A stretch of 64,000 bases of DNA from Candidatus Gordonibacter avicola (GCA_019113915.1 DXGM01000039.1:1-64000); one strand, 5' to 3'; shown: positions 37,427 to 46,971, counted from the stretch's first letter. Numbers and translations: made by a program. Notes: generated by a model not told the origin, from the sequence alone.

Positions 37427-39958
37427 TCAGTCCTTCTCAAGGTAGTGGCCGGTGATGCTGGCGGGGTTGACGGCAACCTCTTCGGGGGTGCCGGTGGCCA
37501 CGATGCGACCGCCAGCTTCGCCACCGCCGGGGCCGAGGTCAATCACGTAGTCGGCGTTGGCGATGACGTCAAGGTCGTGCTCAATCACCACCACGGTAGC
37601 CCCCTGCGCGACAAGGCGCTGGAACACTTCCAATAGCGTGCGCACATCAAGCGGATGCAGGCCGATGGTGGGTTCGTCGAAGACGAATACTGCGTCGTCT
37701 TGCGTGCGCCCCATCTCGCTGGCCAGCTTGAGGCGTTGGGCCTCGCCGCCGGAGAGCGCCGGGGTGGCTTCGCCGAGTGTGAGGTAACCCAGCCCCAGGT
37801 CATGGAGCGTTTGCAGGCGTTCGTGCACCTTCTTGAGGTCGTCGGTGTGGGCGAGGGCTTCGTCCACGCTCTGTGCCATGAGTTCGGGAAGCGAGTAGCT
37901 GGCGGTGCCGTCGTGCGCGTCGAGGCGGCGAATGTGCTCGGCCTCGTTGCCGTAGCGCGAGCCGTGGCAGGCCGGACACGTGATGTCCACGTCGGGCAAA
38001 AACTGCACGTCAAGGCTGATGGAGCCCGTGCCATCGCACACGGGGCAGCGCAGCTTGCCGGTATTGTAGGAGAAGTCGCCCGCTTTAAGGCCTGCGACCT
38101 TCGCGTCGGCCGTTCGTGCGAAGGCGCGACGCAGCTCGTCGTGGACACCCGAGTAGGTGGCCACGGTGGAGCGCACGTTGATACCGATGGGCGAGGCGTC
38201 GATGAGATTCGCGCGTGCGATGCCAGCGGCGTCAATGCGGCGCACGTGGTCAGGGAGCGGCGCGCCGGTGGCCTGCGCGGCCAGGGCGGGCACGAGGCTT
38301 TCCAGCACGAGCGTGGTTTTGCCCGAACCGGACACGCCCGTGACGGCCGTCAGGCGGCCGCGCGGCACGTCAACGGAAAGCGGCTTTACGGTGTGCAGCG
38401 CGTCGGTTTCCAGGTGGATGCGGCCCTCGTCAAACAGGTGATCAGGTGCGATGGATTCGCGCACGCGCACCTGTTCAGCCCCCGAAAGAAAGCCGCCGAT
38501 GCGCGAGGCGGGGTTGGCTTCCACCTGCGCCACCGTTCCCTCTGCGATGACGTGCCCGCCGCCGGCGCCCGCGACCGGGCCCAGCTCCACGATGTGGTCA
38601 GCGTGACGGAGAATGTGGGTGTCGTGATCCACCATGACCACCGAGTTGCCGTCAGCCAAGAGGTCGCGCATGACCTCCAGCAGGCCGTCGATGTTGGAGG
38701 GGTGCAGGCCGATGGATGGCTCGTCAAGCACGTAGAGCACGCCGGTGGTACGGTTGCGCACCGCCCGCGCCAACTGCACGCGCTGGCGCTCGCCGGTGGA
38801 TAAAGTGGCGCTCGCGCGGTCGAGTGAAAGGTAAGAAAGCCCCAGATCAACCAGCCGCCGCGCCGTGTGCTGAAACGACTCGCAAATGCTTACCGCCATG
38901 GGGCGCATCTCAGGTGCGAGCCCGTCCGACACGGCCGCCACCCATTCCACAAGCTCGCCCAGCGTTTTCTCCGTTGCTAAGGCCAGGTTGATATTCGCCA
39001 CTTCAGGCTTACGGGCTGCATCCGACAGGCGCGTGCCGTGGCACGTGGGGCAGGGGCCCTCTTTCAGGAACCGCGCCACGCGCTTAAGCCCCTTCTCGTC
39101 CTTCACTTTTGACAGCGCGTTCTCTACGGTGTGGATGGCATTGTAATACGTAAAGTCCAGCTCAGCGAAGGTGTCGGTTTTCTTCGCCTTGTACAAGATG
39201 TGCTTTTTCTCGGCGGGGCCGTGAAACACGATGTCGCGCTCCTTGGGCGTGAGCTGGTTGAACGGCACGTCGGTGCGCACGCCCATCTCGCGGGCGACCT
39301 GCTTCATGAGGTCCCACATGAGCGTGCCCCAAGGCGCGACTGCACCCTCGTCGATGGTGAGCGTTTCGTCGGGCACGAGCGCCGCTTCGTTCACGGTGCG
39401 CACCACGCCGGTGCCGTCGCAGGTGGGGCACGCGCCGTCGCTGTTGAAAGCGAGTTCCTCCGCGCCGGGGCCGTAGAATTCCACGCCGCAGGTGGGACAC
39501 GTGATGGGCCGCTCCGCCGCCACGTTGAGCGTGGGCGGCACGCGGTGTCCATTCGGGCACACATGGCTGCCGACGCGCGAGAACAGCAGGCGCAGGCTGT
39601 TCAGCAGCTCGGTGGACGTGCCGAACGTGCTGCGCACGCCGCCTGCGGCAGGCCGCTGGTGCAGCGCTAAGGCGGCGGGCACGTGCAACACCTCGTCCAC
39701 GTCGGCGCGCCCCGCCTGCGACAGGCGGCGCCGCGTGTAGGTGGACAGCGCCTCCAGGTAGCGCCGCGACCCTTCGGCGTAGAGCACCCCCAGCGCCAAC
39801 GACGACTTCCCTGACCCCGACACCCCCGCAATACCCACCAACCGGTTAAGAGGAATGTCCACATCAACATCCTTCAAATTATGCACCCGAGCCCCCCGCA
39901 CCTGTATGCGATCAGGAGTGGGGTCACACGGCTGGATGGTCTGTTCCGGCTCCGCCAT
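37427..39958 (-). CDS. UvrA-like ABC ATPase (short excinuclease A paralogue)
   Basis: 843 residues, about 100 shorter than housekeeping UvrA. Two ABC modules: GIAGVSGSGKSSLALG with LSTGERQRVQLARA and LYVLDEPSIGLHP, and AVTGVSGSGKTTLVLE with LSGGEAQRLKLASEMG and FVFDEPTIGLHP. Zinc-binding pairs are CPTCGVEF, CPTCDGTG, CPTCHGTR, CPVCDGTG and CPACHGSR. Short UvrA paralogues of this kind (class II/III, some called DrrC-like) often help with antibiotic or DNA-adduct resistance and may not bind UvrB; which applies here is not visible. Start at 39958 because AAAGGA precedes it on this strand; an upstream in-frame ATG gives an unlikely N-terminus. Confidence 0.9.
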   Translation of the reverse strand: MAEPEQTIQPCDPTPDRIQVRGARVHNLKDVDVDIPLNRLVGIAGVSGSGKSSLALGVLYAEGSRRYLEALSTYTRRRLSQAGRADVDEVLHVPAALALHQRPAAGGVRSTFGTSTELLNSLRLLFSRVGSHVCPNGHRVPPTLNVAAERPITCPTCGVEFYGPGAEELAFNSDGACPTCDGTGVVRTVNEAALVPDETLTIDEGAVAPWGTLMWDLMKQVAREMGVRTDVPFNQLTPKERDIVFHGPAEKKHILYKAKKTDTFAELDFTYYNAIHTVENALSKVKDEKGLKRVARFLKEGPCPTCHGTRLSDAARKPEVANINLALATEKTLGELVEWVAAVSDGLAPEMRPMAVSICESFQHTARRLVDLGLSYLSLDRASATLSTGERQRVQLARAVRNRTTGVLYVLDEPSIGLHPSNIDGLLEVMRDLLADGNSVVMVDHDTHILRHADHIVELGPVAGAGGGHVIAEGTVAQVEANPASRIGGFLSGAEQVRVRESIAPDHLFDEGRIHLETDALHTVKPLSVDVPRGRLTAVTGVSGSGKTTLVLESLVPALAAQATGAPLPDHVRRIDAAGIARANLIDASPIGINVRSTVATYSGVHDELRRAFARTADAKVAGLKAGDFSYNTGKLRCPVCDGTGSISLDVQFLPDVDITCPACHGSRYGNEAEHIRRLDAHDGTASYSLPELMAQSVDEALAHTDDLKKVHERLQTLHDLGLGYLTLGEATPALSGGEAQRLKLASEMGRTQDDAVFVFDEPTIGLHPLDVRTLLEVFQRLVAQGATVVVIEHDLDVIANADYVIDLGPGGGEAGGRIVATGTPEEVAVNPASITGHYLEKD

Positions 39959-40128
39959 TGATGCGTTCCTTTCGACGTATGAACGGGTGCATTTTGCTCG
40001 CCCCGTATCGTATCGCATCACAAGGTGGGGGTGGCGATGTGGCGCGTTCTTGTACGATTATGCAACGAATACGCTTTCGTTGCAGATTCGTTTGCAACGA
40101 AAAAGCGAGGGGTGCGGGTTGCGGCCTG

Positions 40129-42291
40129 CTACTCCTTGCCTTTTACCATGGTGAGGGAGATTTTGCCGCGATCTTTGTCTACGCTGGTGACCCAGACGGT
40201 GACGGTGTCGCCGACGCTGACGACTTCGCTGGGGTGGCGGACGAAGCGGTCGGCCAGTTTCGAGATGTGGACGAGGCCGTCTTGCTTCACGCCGATGTCG
40301 ACGAAGGCGCCGAAGTCCACCACGTTGCGCACAGTACCCGTGAGTTCCATGCCGGGGGTGAGGTCGTCGAAGTCACGCACGCTGCGGCTGAATACCACAG
40401 GCGGCGCGTCGTCGCGGGGGTCGCGGCCGGGTTTCTCCAGTTCAGCAACAATATCGCGCAGCGTAGGCAGACCCGCGCCCAGCTCTTGTGCGAGCGCGGG
40501 GAGGTCGCCCACGCGCTGGGCGATGTCGGGGATGCCGCCGTGGGCGAGCGCCTCAGGTTTCACGCCAGCGCGCTTAAGCACTTCGCGCGCAACAGGATAG
40601 CTCTCGGGGTGGACGCTCGTGGCGTCGAGTGGGTTTGCGCCGCCTTCGATGCGCAGGAAGCCGGCGCAGTTTTGGAACGCCTTCGCGCCCAGCTTCGACA
40701 CCTTCTTGAGTTCGCGACGGTCGGTGAACGCGCCGTGTTCTTCCCGGTAGGCCACGATATTTTTCGCCACGGCGGCGCTCACGCCGGACACGTAGGCAAG
40801 TAGGCTGGGGCTGGCCGTGTTGAGGTTCACGCCCACGCGGTTTACGACGTTTTCCACCACGCCGGTGAGCGCGCGGCCGAGGGCGGCCTGGTTGAGGTCG
40901 TGTTGGTACTGACCCACGCCGATGGACTGCGGCGGGATTTTCACCAGCTCGGCCAGCGGGTCTTGCAGGCGGCGGCCCAGGCTCATGGCGCCGCGCGTGG
41001 TGACGTCGAGGTCGGGGTATTCCTCGCTGGCCAGCTTCGAGGCGGAATACACTGACGCGCCCGCCTCGTTCACAATGGTGTACTGAAGGTGCGCGCCCGC
41101 GTCGGTCTCGGCGATAAAGTCGGCCACCACTTCCTCGGTTTCGCGGCTGCCGGTGCCGTTGCCGATGACGATGACGTTTGTCTGGTGGCGCCGCACGAGG
41201 TCGGCCAGCGTGCGTTTTGTCTGCTCGATCTCGCGGCGCGGCGGGGTGGGGAAGACGGTGCCGTGGTCGAGCAGCTTGCCGTACTCGTCGAGCACTGCCA
41301 CCTTACAGCCGGTGCGGTAGCCGGGGTCAAGCGCGATCACGCGCGCGCCGCGCACGGGGCGCTGCGACAGGAGGCTTTCGGTGTTCTTGGCGAACACGCG
41401 GATGGCATCGGTTTGCGCGCGCTCGGTGAGTTCGGTGCGCAGTTCGCGCTCAAGCGCGGGGGCGACGAGGCGCTTGTAGGCGTCGGATACGGCATTGCGC
41501 AGCGCGCTGGTGAACACGCTGTTCGCGCGTCTGACCACGCGTTTTTCGAGCGTTGCCACGGCCACGTCGGCGTCGGTGCGCACGCGCACCTTCAGCTTGC
41601 CCTCCTTCTCGCCGCGGTTGATGGCGAGGATGCGGTGGTTGGGAATGCGGGAAAGTGGCTCGGCGAAATCGTAGTAGGACTCGTAGACGGTTTTCTCGGT
41701 CGCGTCGGCCGCTTCGACGGCCAGCGCTCCCTGGCGGCGCGTGAGTGTGCGCAGCGTTGCGACGTGTTCCGCGTCGTCAGCGATGGTTTCCGCCACAATG
41801 TCCTGGGCACCTTGGAGGGCGGCCTCGGGGGTGTCGTATCCCGCGGCGGCGTTTACGTAGGGCGCGGCGAGGGCCAGCGGGTCGCCCTGGGTGGTGGCTT
41901 GCCCCATCATGAGCACCGCGAGCGGCTCAAGCCCGGCTTCGCGCGCCTTCGATGCGCGGGTGGCGCGCTTCTTCTTGAACGGCTTGTAGAGGTCTTCCAC
42001 GCGCTGCATGACCGTGGCGGCATCAATCTTTTCGCGCAGGTCAGCGGTAAGTTTCCCCTGCTCTTCGATGGCGCTCAGCACTTCGGCTTTGCGCGCTTCG
42101 AGCGCGCGCAGGTATGCCAGCCGCTCGTCGAGGTCGCGCAGCGTGACGTCGTCGAGGCCGCCGGTGGCCTCCTTGCGGTAGCGCGCGATGAAGGGGATGG
42201 TGTTCCCCTCGTCGATAAACGCCACCACGGCGGTCACTTGCGCGGGCGAAATTCCCAGTTCCTGGGCGATAAGATGTTCAATGGTGGGCAT
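40129..42291 (-). CDS. tex: Tex-family S1 RNA-binding transcription accessory protein
   Basis: 720 residues, normal for Tex. Features: N-terminal helical domain (IAQELGISPAQVTAVVAFIDEGNTIPFIARYRKEATGGLDD), a YqgF/RNase H-like domain (VIALDPGYRTGCKVAVLDEYGKLL, VIGNGTGSRET), helix-hairpin-helix repeats (VGVNLNTASPSLLAYVSGVSAAVAKNIVAYR), and a C-terminal S1 domain (about 640-715: GMELTGTVRNVVDFGAFVDIGVKQDGLVHISKLADRFV). Tex binds nucleic acid and affects transcription and stress tolerance in other bacteria. ATG 42291 begins the conserved MPTIEHL; the frame further upstream overlaps the promoter region of the divergent gene. Confidence 0.96.
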   Translation of the reverse strand: MPTIEHLIAQELGISPAQVTAVVAFIDEGNTIPFIARYRKEATGGLDDVTLRDLDERLAYLRALEARKAEVLSAIEEQGKLTADLREKIDAATVMQRVEDLYKPFKKKRATRASKAREAGLEPLAVLMMGQATTQGDPLALAAPYVNAAAGYDTPEAALQGAQDIVAETIADDAEHVATLRTLTRRQGALAVEAADATEKTVYESYYDFAEPLSRIPNHRILAINRGEKEGKLKVRVRTDADVAVATLEKRVVRRANSVFTSALRNAVSDAYKRLVAPALERELRTELTERAQTDAIRVFAKNTESLLSQRPVRGARVIALDPGYRTGCKVAVLDEYGKLLDHGTVFPTPPRREIEQTKRTLADLVRRHQTNVIVIGNGTGSRETEEVVADFIAETDAGAHLQYTIVNEAGASVYSASKLASEEYPDLDVTTRGAMSLGRRLQDPLAELVKIPPQSIGVGQYQHDLNQAALGRALTGVVENVVNRVGVNLNTASPSLLAYVSGVSAAVAKNIVAYREEHGAFTDRRELKKVSKLGAKAFQNCAGFLRIEGGANPLDATSVHPESYPVAREVLKRAGVKPEALAHGGIPDIAQRVGDLPALAQELGAGLPTLRDIVAELEKPGRDPRDDAPPVVFSRSVRDFDDLTPGMELTGTVRNVVDFGAFVDIGVKQDGLVHISKLADRFVRHPSEVVSVGDTVTVWVTSVDKDRGKISLTMVKGKE

Positions 42292-42370
42292 GGGTGCTCT
42301 CTCGCAATCGGTGGTGAATGGTGTAAAGTTCGTAGTCATTATAGACGAGCGGCAAGGAGGGCGAAGGGCC

Positions 42371-42712
42371 GTGAACATTCAAGTATTCGGCACCAAGAAA
42401 AGTTTCGACACGAAAAAGGCGCAGCGGTATTTCAAGGAGCGGCGCGTGAAGTTCCAGTTCATTGACCTAAAAGAGAAGGGGATGAGCAAGGGCGAGCTGG
42501 AATCGGTCGCCCGCGCGGTGGGCGGCATTGACGCGCTCATCGACCCCAAGGCGAAGGACCAGGACCTCGTTGCGCTGCTTGCGTACCTCTCGCCCGACCA
42601 AAAGTTCGACAAGCTGCTAGAGAACCAACAAGTATTGGCCGAGCCCGTCGTCCGCAACGGCAAACAAGCCACCATAGGTTACGCCCCGGATGTGTGGAAG
42701 GGTTGGGAATAG
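42371..42712 (+). CDS. ArsC/Spx-family (thioredoxin-fold) protein without the usual Cys
   Basis: 113 residues. NIQVFGTKKSFDTKKAQRYFKERRVKFQFIDLKEKG is the start of an ArsC/Spx/YffB fold, and PVVRNGKQATIGYAPDVWKGW the usual end with the cis-Pro region (AEPVVRNGK). At the place where arsenate reductases and Spx have Cys (family CxxC or CxT) this protein has Ser in GTKKSFDT, and no Cys occurs anywhere in it, so it cannot act by the usual thiol chemistry. Its role is unknown. GTG 42371 follows GGAGGGCGAAGG. It is divergent from tex, with about 80 bases between. Confidence 0.85.
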   Translation: MNIQVFGTKKSFDTKKAQRYFKERRVKFQFIDLKEKGMSKGELESVARAVGGIDALIDPKAKDQDLVALLAYLSPDQKFDKLLENQQVLAEPVVRNGKQATIGYAPDVWKGWE

Positions 42713-42901
42713 CGCCTGGGAGCTGGCTTGTTTTGCGCCGCGCGTCACACTTTTGGGACAGCCGCGTACTACACTCGCCCGCGGCCCCCCCGTTCTCTGT
42801 CGATTATTCGTGCCGCTTGGTTTCAGGTTGTTCAAGGGGCGTCGCCTGCGGGTATCATGGAAGCAACTGCGCCGGACCAACCAACCAAGGAGGCCTCGCT
42901 C

Positions 42902-44857
42902 ATGGATGCAACGGACAAGCGGTACCTGGAGCTTCTTTCCCGATCGTTTCCCACCGCCGCGAAGGCGTCGGCAGAAATCATCAACCTCAGCGCCATTCTG
43001 AACCTGCCCAAGGGCACCGAGTTCTTCGCCTCGGACATCCACGGCGAATACGAGGCGTTCTCCCACATCCTGCGCAACGGCTCCGGCTCCATCCGCATGA
43101 AAATCGACGAGGTATTCGGCGACTCCCTCAGCCCCGAAGAAAAGCGCTCGCTGGCTACCCTCATCTACTACCCGCGCGAGAAAATGGAACTCGTGCTGTC
43201 GCAGACCGACGACGCGCAGGCCTGGTACGAAACCATGCTGCCGCGCCTCGTGGCCGTGTGCAAGCGCGCCGCGCAGAAGTACACGCGCTCCCGTGTGCGC
43301 AAGGCGCTGCCACGCGACTTCGCGTACATCATTGAGGAGCTGATGACCGAGAATAGCCAGGGCGCCGACAAACAAGCCTACTACGCCGCCATCATTGACG
43401 CCGTCATCCGCACCGACCGCGTGGGCGCGCTCATTGAGGCGTTGTGCCTGCTCATACAGCGCCTGGCCATCGACCACCTGCACATTATCGGCGACATCTA
43501 CGACCGCGGGCCGTACCCCGATGTCATCATGGAAACGCTCATGGACTACCACTCGCTCGACATCCAGTGGGGCAACCACGACATCGTGTGGATGGGCGCG
43601 GCGCTCGGCCAGCGCGGCTGCATCGCGCACGTGGTACGCAACTGCGCGCGCTACGGCAACCTGTCCATCCTGGAAGACGCCTACGGCATCAACATTCTGC
43701 CGCTCGCGTCGTTCGCGATGGACGCGTACGAGGGCGACCCGTGCGTGGCGTTCGGCCTCAAAGGCAACCCGGATTTGCCGCCGCAGGAACTGGAAATGAA
43801 CGTCAAGATACAGAAGGCCATGGCCATCATCCAGTTCAAGGTGGAAGCGCAGCTTATTGACGAGAACCCCGGTTTCGGCTTGCAGGATCGCAAGCTGCTC
43901 GACAAGATTGACTTCGAGCGTGGCACCGTCATGCTGGACGGCACGGAATACGCGCTCACCGACACCGTGTTCCCCACGGTAGACCCGGCCGACCCCTACC
44001 GTCTCACACCCGAAGAGGAAGAAGTCATGCAGCGCCTTGAGCAGGCGTTCACCGGCTGCGAGAAGCTGCAGCGCCACATGCACTTCTTCCTGGAAGCGGG
44101 CAGCCTGTACAAAATACACAACGGCAACCTGCTGTTCCACGCCTGCGTGCCGCTGAACGCCGACGGCTCGCTTAGGGAAACGGACGTGTTCGGCCAGAAG
44201 TACAAGGGCCGCGCGCTGTATGACGTCATGGAGCGCTACGTGCGCGCGGCGTTCTACGACCCCGACCCCGACATGCGCAAACGCGGCCGCGACCTCTTGT
44301 GGTACCTGTGGCTCGGTGAGGGCTCGCCGCTGTTCGCCAAGAGCAAGATGGCCACGTTCGAGCTGTACCTCATCGCCGAGAAGGAGGCGCGCAAGGAGGT
44401 CAAGAACCCGTTCTACACCTATTTGGACGACGAGCGCGTCATGGCCGGCGTGTTTGAGGACTTCGGCATGGATCCCGAGACGTCGCGCATCGTGTGCGGC
44501 CACATTCCCGTGAAGGTGAAGGACGGCGAGGACCCGGTGAAGTGCGGCGGCAAGGTGCTCACCATCGACGGCGGCTTCTCGAAAGCCTACCAGCCCACCA
44601 CCGGCATTGCGGGCTACACGCTCATCTCGAACTCGTACGGTTTTGTTCTGGCCGCACATGAGCCTCTGGAGTCCGCGCAGGCGGCGGTGGAAAACGAGTT
44701 GGACATCCATTCGTCGCGCAGCGTGGTGGAGCGCGTTGACGGGCGCACCCTGGTGGCCGACACCGACACGGGGGCGGTGCTCAAGCAGCAGATTGCCGAT
44801 CTGGAGCACCTGCTGGCCGCCTATCGTCGTGGCGAAATTGCCGAACGGGAGAAGTAG
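42902..44857 (+). CDS. fbp: Fructose-1,6-bisphosphatase class III
   Basis: Hydrolyses fructose-1,6-bisphosphate to fructose-6-phosphate for gluconeogenesis. The 651 residues fit the class III (Fbp of Bacillus type) family. The metallophosphatase motifs are ASDIHGEYEAF, IGDIYDRGPYPDVI and WGNHDIVWMGAALG, with later family blocks (RYGNLSILEDAYGINILPLASFAMDAY, VCGHIPVKVKDGEDPVKCGGKVLTIDGGFSKAYQ). ATG 42902 is chosen since AAGGAGG (42887-42893) is eight bases before it; an in-frame ATG at 42857 is less likely. It is followed closely by tag. Confidence 0.97.
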   Translation: MDATDKRYLELLSRSFPTAAKASAEIINLSAILNLPKGTEFFASDIHGEYEAFSHILRNGSGSIRMKIDEVFGDSLSPEEKRSLATLIYYPREKMELVLSQTDDAQAWYETMLPRLVAVCKRAAQKYTRSRVRKALPRDFAYIIEELMTENSQGADKQAYYAAIIDAVIRTDRVGALIEALCLLIQRLAIDHLHIIGDIYDRGPYPDVIMETLMDYHSLDIQWGNHDIVWMGAALGQRGCIAHVVRNCARYGNLSILEDAYGINILPLASFAMDAYEGDPCVAFGLKGNPDLPPQELEMNVKIQKAMAIIQFKVEAQLIDENPGFGLQDRKLLDKIDFERGTVMLDGTEYALTDTVFPTVDPADPYRLTPEEEEVMQRLEQAFTGCEKLQRHMHFFLEAGSLYKIHNGNLLFHACVPLNADGSLRETDVFGQKYKGRALYDVMERYVRAAFYDPDPDMRKRGRDLLWYLWLGEGSPLFAKSKMATFELYLIAEKEARKEVKNPFYTYLDDERVMAGVFEDFGMDPETSRIVCGHIPVKVKDGEDPVKCGGKVLTIDGGFSKAYQPTTGIAGYTLISNSYGFVLAAHEPLESAQAAVENELDIHSSRSVVERVDGRTLVADTDTGAVLKQQIADLEHLLAAYRRGEIAEREK

Positions 44858-44916
44858 GGCTGAGGGTGGTCATGCAGGAAGCTGACATACAGGGCGACGT
44901 TTCAGGAGGAGGCGCA

Positions 44917-45516
44917 ATGGGGGAGAAGTGCAGGTGCTCGTGGCCGGGCGACATTCCGATATACGTGGACTACCACGACAATGAGTGGGGAAGGCCCACC
45001 CACGACGACCGCGAGTTGTTTGAGTTACTGGTGCTGGAGGGCGCGCAAGCAGGCCTTTCGTGGCTGACTATCCTCAAGAAGCGCGAGGCGTATCGCGCTG
45101 CATTCGACAACTTCGACCCCGCTACGGTGGCGCGCTACGATGAGGCGAAGATCGAAGAACTCATGGCGAATGCGGCCATCGTGCGCAACCGACGCAAGAT
45201 TGACGCTGCCATTACCAACGCGAAGCTGTTTTTGGAGGTGGTCGAAGAGTACGGAAGCTTCGATGCGTTCATCTGGGGATACGTAAATGGCACTCCCATC
45301 GTGAACGAGTGGCGCACCCAAGAAGACATCCCGGCAACCACGCCCCTTTCGGACAAAATTAGCAAAGACCTCAAAAAGCGCGGCTTCAAATTCGTCGGCT
45401 CCACCATCATGTACGCCTACATGCAATCCATAGGCATGGTAAACGACCACGTAGTCGATTGCTTCGTATACCGGGAACTGGCTGAAGAGGGGCGCTCCCC
45501 TTTGTCATCATCCTAA
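44917..45516 (+). CDS. tag: DNA-3-methyladenine glycosylase I
   Basis: Base-excision enzyme that removes 3-methyladenine from DNA. The 199 residues match the Tag family: a zinc-binding N-terminus (KCRCSWPGDIPIYVDYHDNEWGRPTHDDRELFELLVLEGAQAGLSW) and helix-hairpin-helix-type body with NRRKIDAAITNAKLFLEVVEEYGSF; near the end KFVGSTIMYAYMQSIGMVNDHVVDCF supplies the zinc ligands His and Cys. ATG 44917 follows AGGAGG by six bases; the reading frame is open upstream but lacks a ribosome site. It lies 59 bases after fbp and may be cotranscribed. Confidence 0.95.
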   Translation: MGEKCRCSWPGDIPIYVDYHDNEWGRPTHDDRELFELLVLEGAQAGLSWLTILKKREAYRAAFDNFDPATVARYDEAKIEELMANAAIVRNRRKIDAAITNAKLFLEVVEEYGSFDAFIWGYVNGTPIVNEWRTQEDIPATTPLSDKISKDLKKRGFKFVGSTIMYAYMQSIGMVNDHVVDCFVYRELAEEGRSPLSSS

Positions 45517-45653
45517 AGCGCTCCGCTTCGCGAAAAAGTGCGACGCGCTTATGCGCTACTGATTACGCCATAAGGTAATGCGCGCTTCTATCATTATGAC
45601 GGGGGCATGTTCTCCTTTGGTTAACGTACTTGTTCGGCAACCCTCGTAGGGGG

Positions 45654-45810
45654 ATGTAACAAAAGCCTCTAACCTGCCAGGTTAGCCGTAGGGCAAGGGC
45701 TCTGCCCTTGCCGTCAACTTCGTTTGACCTGCGGGTTTATTCCTGCCCATCGGCAAGGGCAGAGCCCTTGCCCTACGAAAAAACTTACAAAGGGAACTTT
45801 TGTTACAGCC
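45654..45810. repeat. Nested palindromic repeat, copy e
   Basis: Outer ends ATGTAACAAAAGCC (45654) and AACTTTTGTTACAGC (to 45809) are inverted. Inner arms 45687-45713 (CGTAGGGCAAGGGCTCTGCC...) and 45751-45777 (CGGCAAGGGCAGAGCCC...) are inverted and individually palindromic, as in copies b and d. Confidence 0.8.
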
Positions 45811-45849
45811 CCGCTCCGCCGCAGGCGGAGAACGCAACCTTGACCTGCG

Positions 45850-45868
45850 TTTTCGCGCTTCGCGCGAA
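45850..45868. repeat. 19-bp palindromic repeat, copy 3
   Basis: TTTTCGCGCTTCGCGCGAA differs from copy 1 (7515-7533) at one base. A separate CTCCGCC-GCA-GGCGGAG hairpin lies at 45814-45830. Confidence 0.55.
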
Positions 45869-46068
45869 CGGCGCACTGGAGTACGCCGCTACGGGGGTTG
45901 TGCCAATCGTAAGTCAACGCCTACCACCCATTCGCCCGCGCCATAAGGTAAGGGACAAGAGAAAACTCATGGCGTAATAGCCAGCGCGATAGCGCGTCAC
46001 ACTTTAAAGGACGGTGGCATGTCCGTCATCACGAGCACATTCGGCCTCCTACTCAGGATAGACATGCC

Positions 46069-46971
46069 CTATTTGCTCGATTGTTCCAGTTGCAGCATAC
46101 GTTGGGCGAGGGAATCTTCTAGGCGGTGGGCTACGAGGTTGACCATTGTTGAGCCGTCGCGCCCCTCGGTGTCGCGGGCGAAGGTGTCGATGGCGTGGTA
46201 GTACGCAGCGATGCCCGACTCGTCGGCTTTGAGGCTGATGGGTGGGTATCCGGCGCGCATCAACATGAAGTTCAGCAGCACGCGTCCGGTGCGGCCGTTG
46301 CCGTCTTGGAAGGGGTGAATGTCCTCGAACACCAGATGAAAGAGGGCGGCGGTTTCTATGGGCGAGCCGTCCGCACCTTCAGCCCAGGTCAAAAGCTCAT
46401 TCATAAGCTGCGGCACGCGTGCGGGAGGCGGCGGCAGGATGGACGACGACGTGATATAGCGCTGGTCCCAGCGATATTCGCCAGCGTCGCAATCGTCAAG
46501 ATGTGCCGACGCCGTGCGGTGCAGCGTAAGAACCACCTCGCTGGAAAGACCCCGTCCTTCGCGCACGAAAGCCGTCATCTGGTTAAACGCCGCCGCGATA
46601 TCAACTATTTCCAAGTGCTCGCTCAAAGGCTTGCCGGGAATGGTGGCGTTTTCTTCAAGCACCAACCCCGTCTCTTTCAGCGACAGCGTGTTGCCCTCGA
46701 TGCGTGCCGTGGTGTGCACAAAATCAACTTTGACGGCTTCGAAAATATGATCTTCCTTGGTAGGGTCAAAGCCGTGACGTTCGAGAATGGCCTGTTGATC
46801 AGCGAGGCGATGCAAAAGCTCGCGGTCGCACGTGGGCGCTGCGGGCGGCGTGGCGAATCGGCGGAGTTGCTGCTGCAAACGAAGCAGGTACGCATAGCGC
46901 TCGTCGGTTACGCCGTACATTTTTTCGTAACCGGTTGCGTATTCCAGACCGCTCATGTCCTGTTCCGCCAT
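46069..46971 (-). CDS. Fic-domain protein (AMPylator type)
   Basis: 300 residues. The Fic core carries the full active motif HPFQDGNGRTGR (about 215), so it should transfer a nucleotide, usually AMP, to a protein hydroxyl. FVHTTARIEGNTLSLKETGLVLEE is the preceding block with an inhibitory-type (S/T)xxxE(G/N) sequence, TARIEGN, upstream of the core, suggesting self-inhibition as in class II/III Fic proteins. The target is unknown. ATG 46971 follows GGAAGG by about seven bases on this strand; other ATGs further upstream are possible. Confidence 0.9.
   Translation of the reverse strand: MAEQDMSGLEYATGYEKMYGVTDERYAYLLRLQQQLRRFATPPAAPTCDRELLHRLADQQAILERHGFDPTKEDHIFEAVKVDFVHTTARIEGNTLSLKETGLVLEENATIPGKPLSEHLEIVDIAAAFNQMTAFVREGRGLSSEVVLTLHRTASAHLDDCDAGEYRWDQRYITSSSILPPPPARVPQLMNELLTWAEGADGSPIETAALFHLVFEDIHPFQDGNGRTGRVLLNFMLMRAGYPPISLKADESGIAAYYHAIDTFARDTEGRDGSTMVNLVAHRLEDSLAQRMLQLEQSSK

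Larger units (their letters stand above)
45535..46005. mobile_element. Non-autonomous element with 37-bp inverted ends (MITE-like)
   Basis: The ends 45535-45571 and 45969-46005 are inverted copies, 37 bases each with 29 identical. Both begin AAAGTG and end ATTACGCCAT on the reading direction into the element. Inside are the nested palindromic repeat copy e and a 19-bp palindrome copy. There is no open reading frame. It fills nearly the whole 552-bp gap between tag and the Fic gene. I see no clear target-site duplication. Confidence 0.55.
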
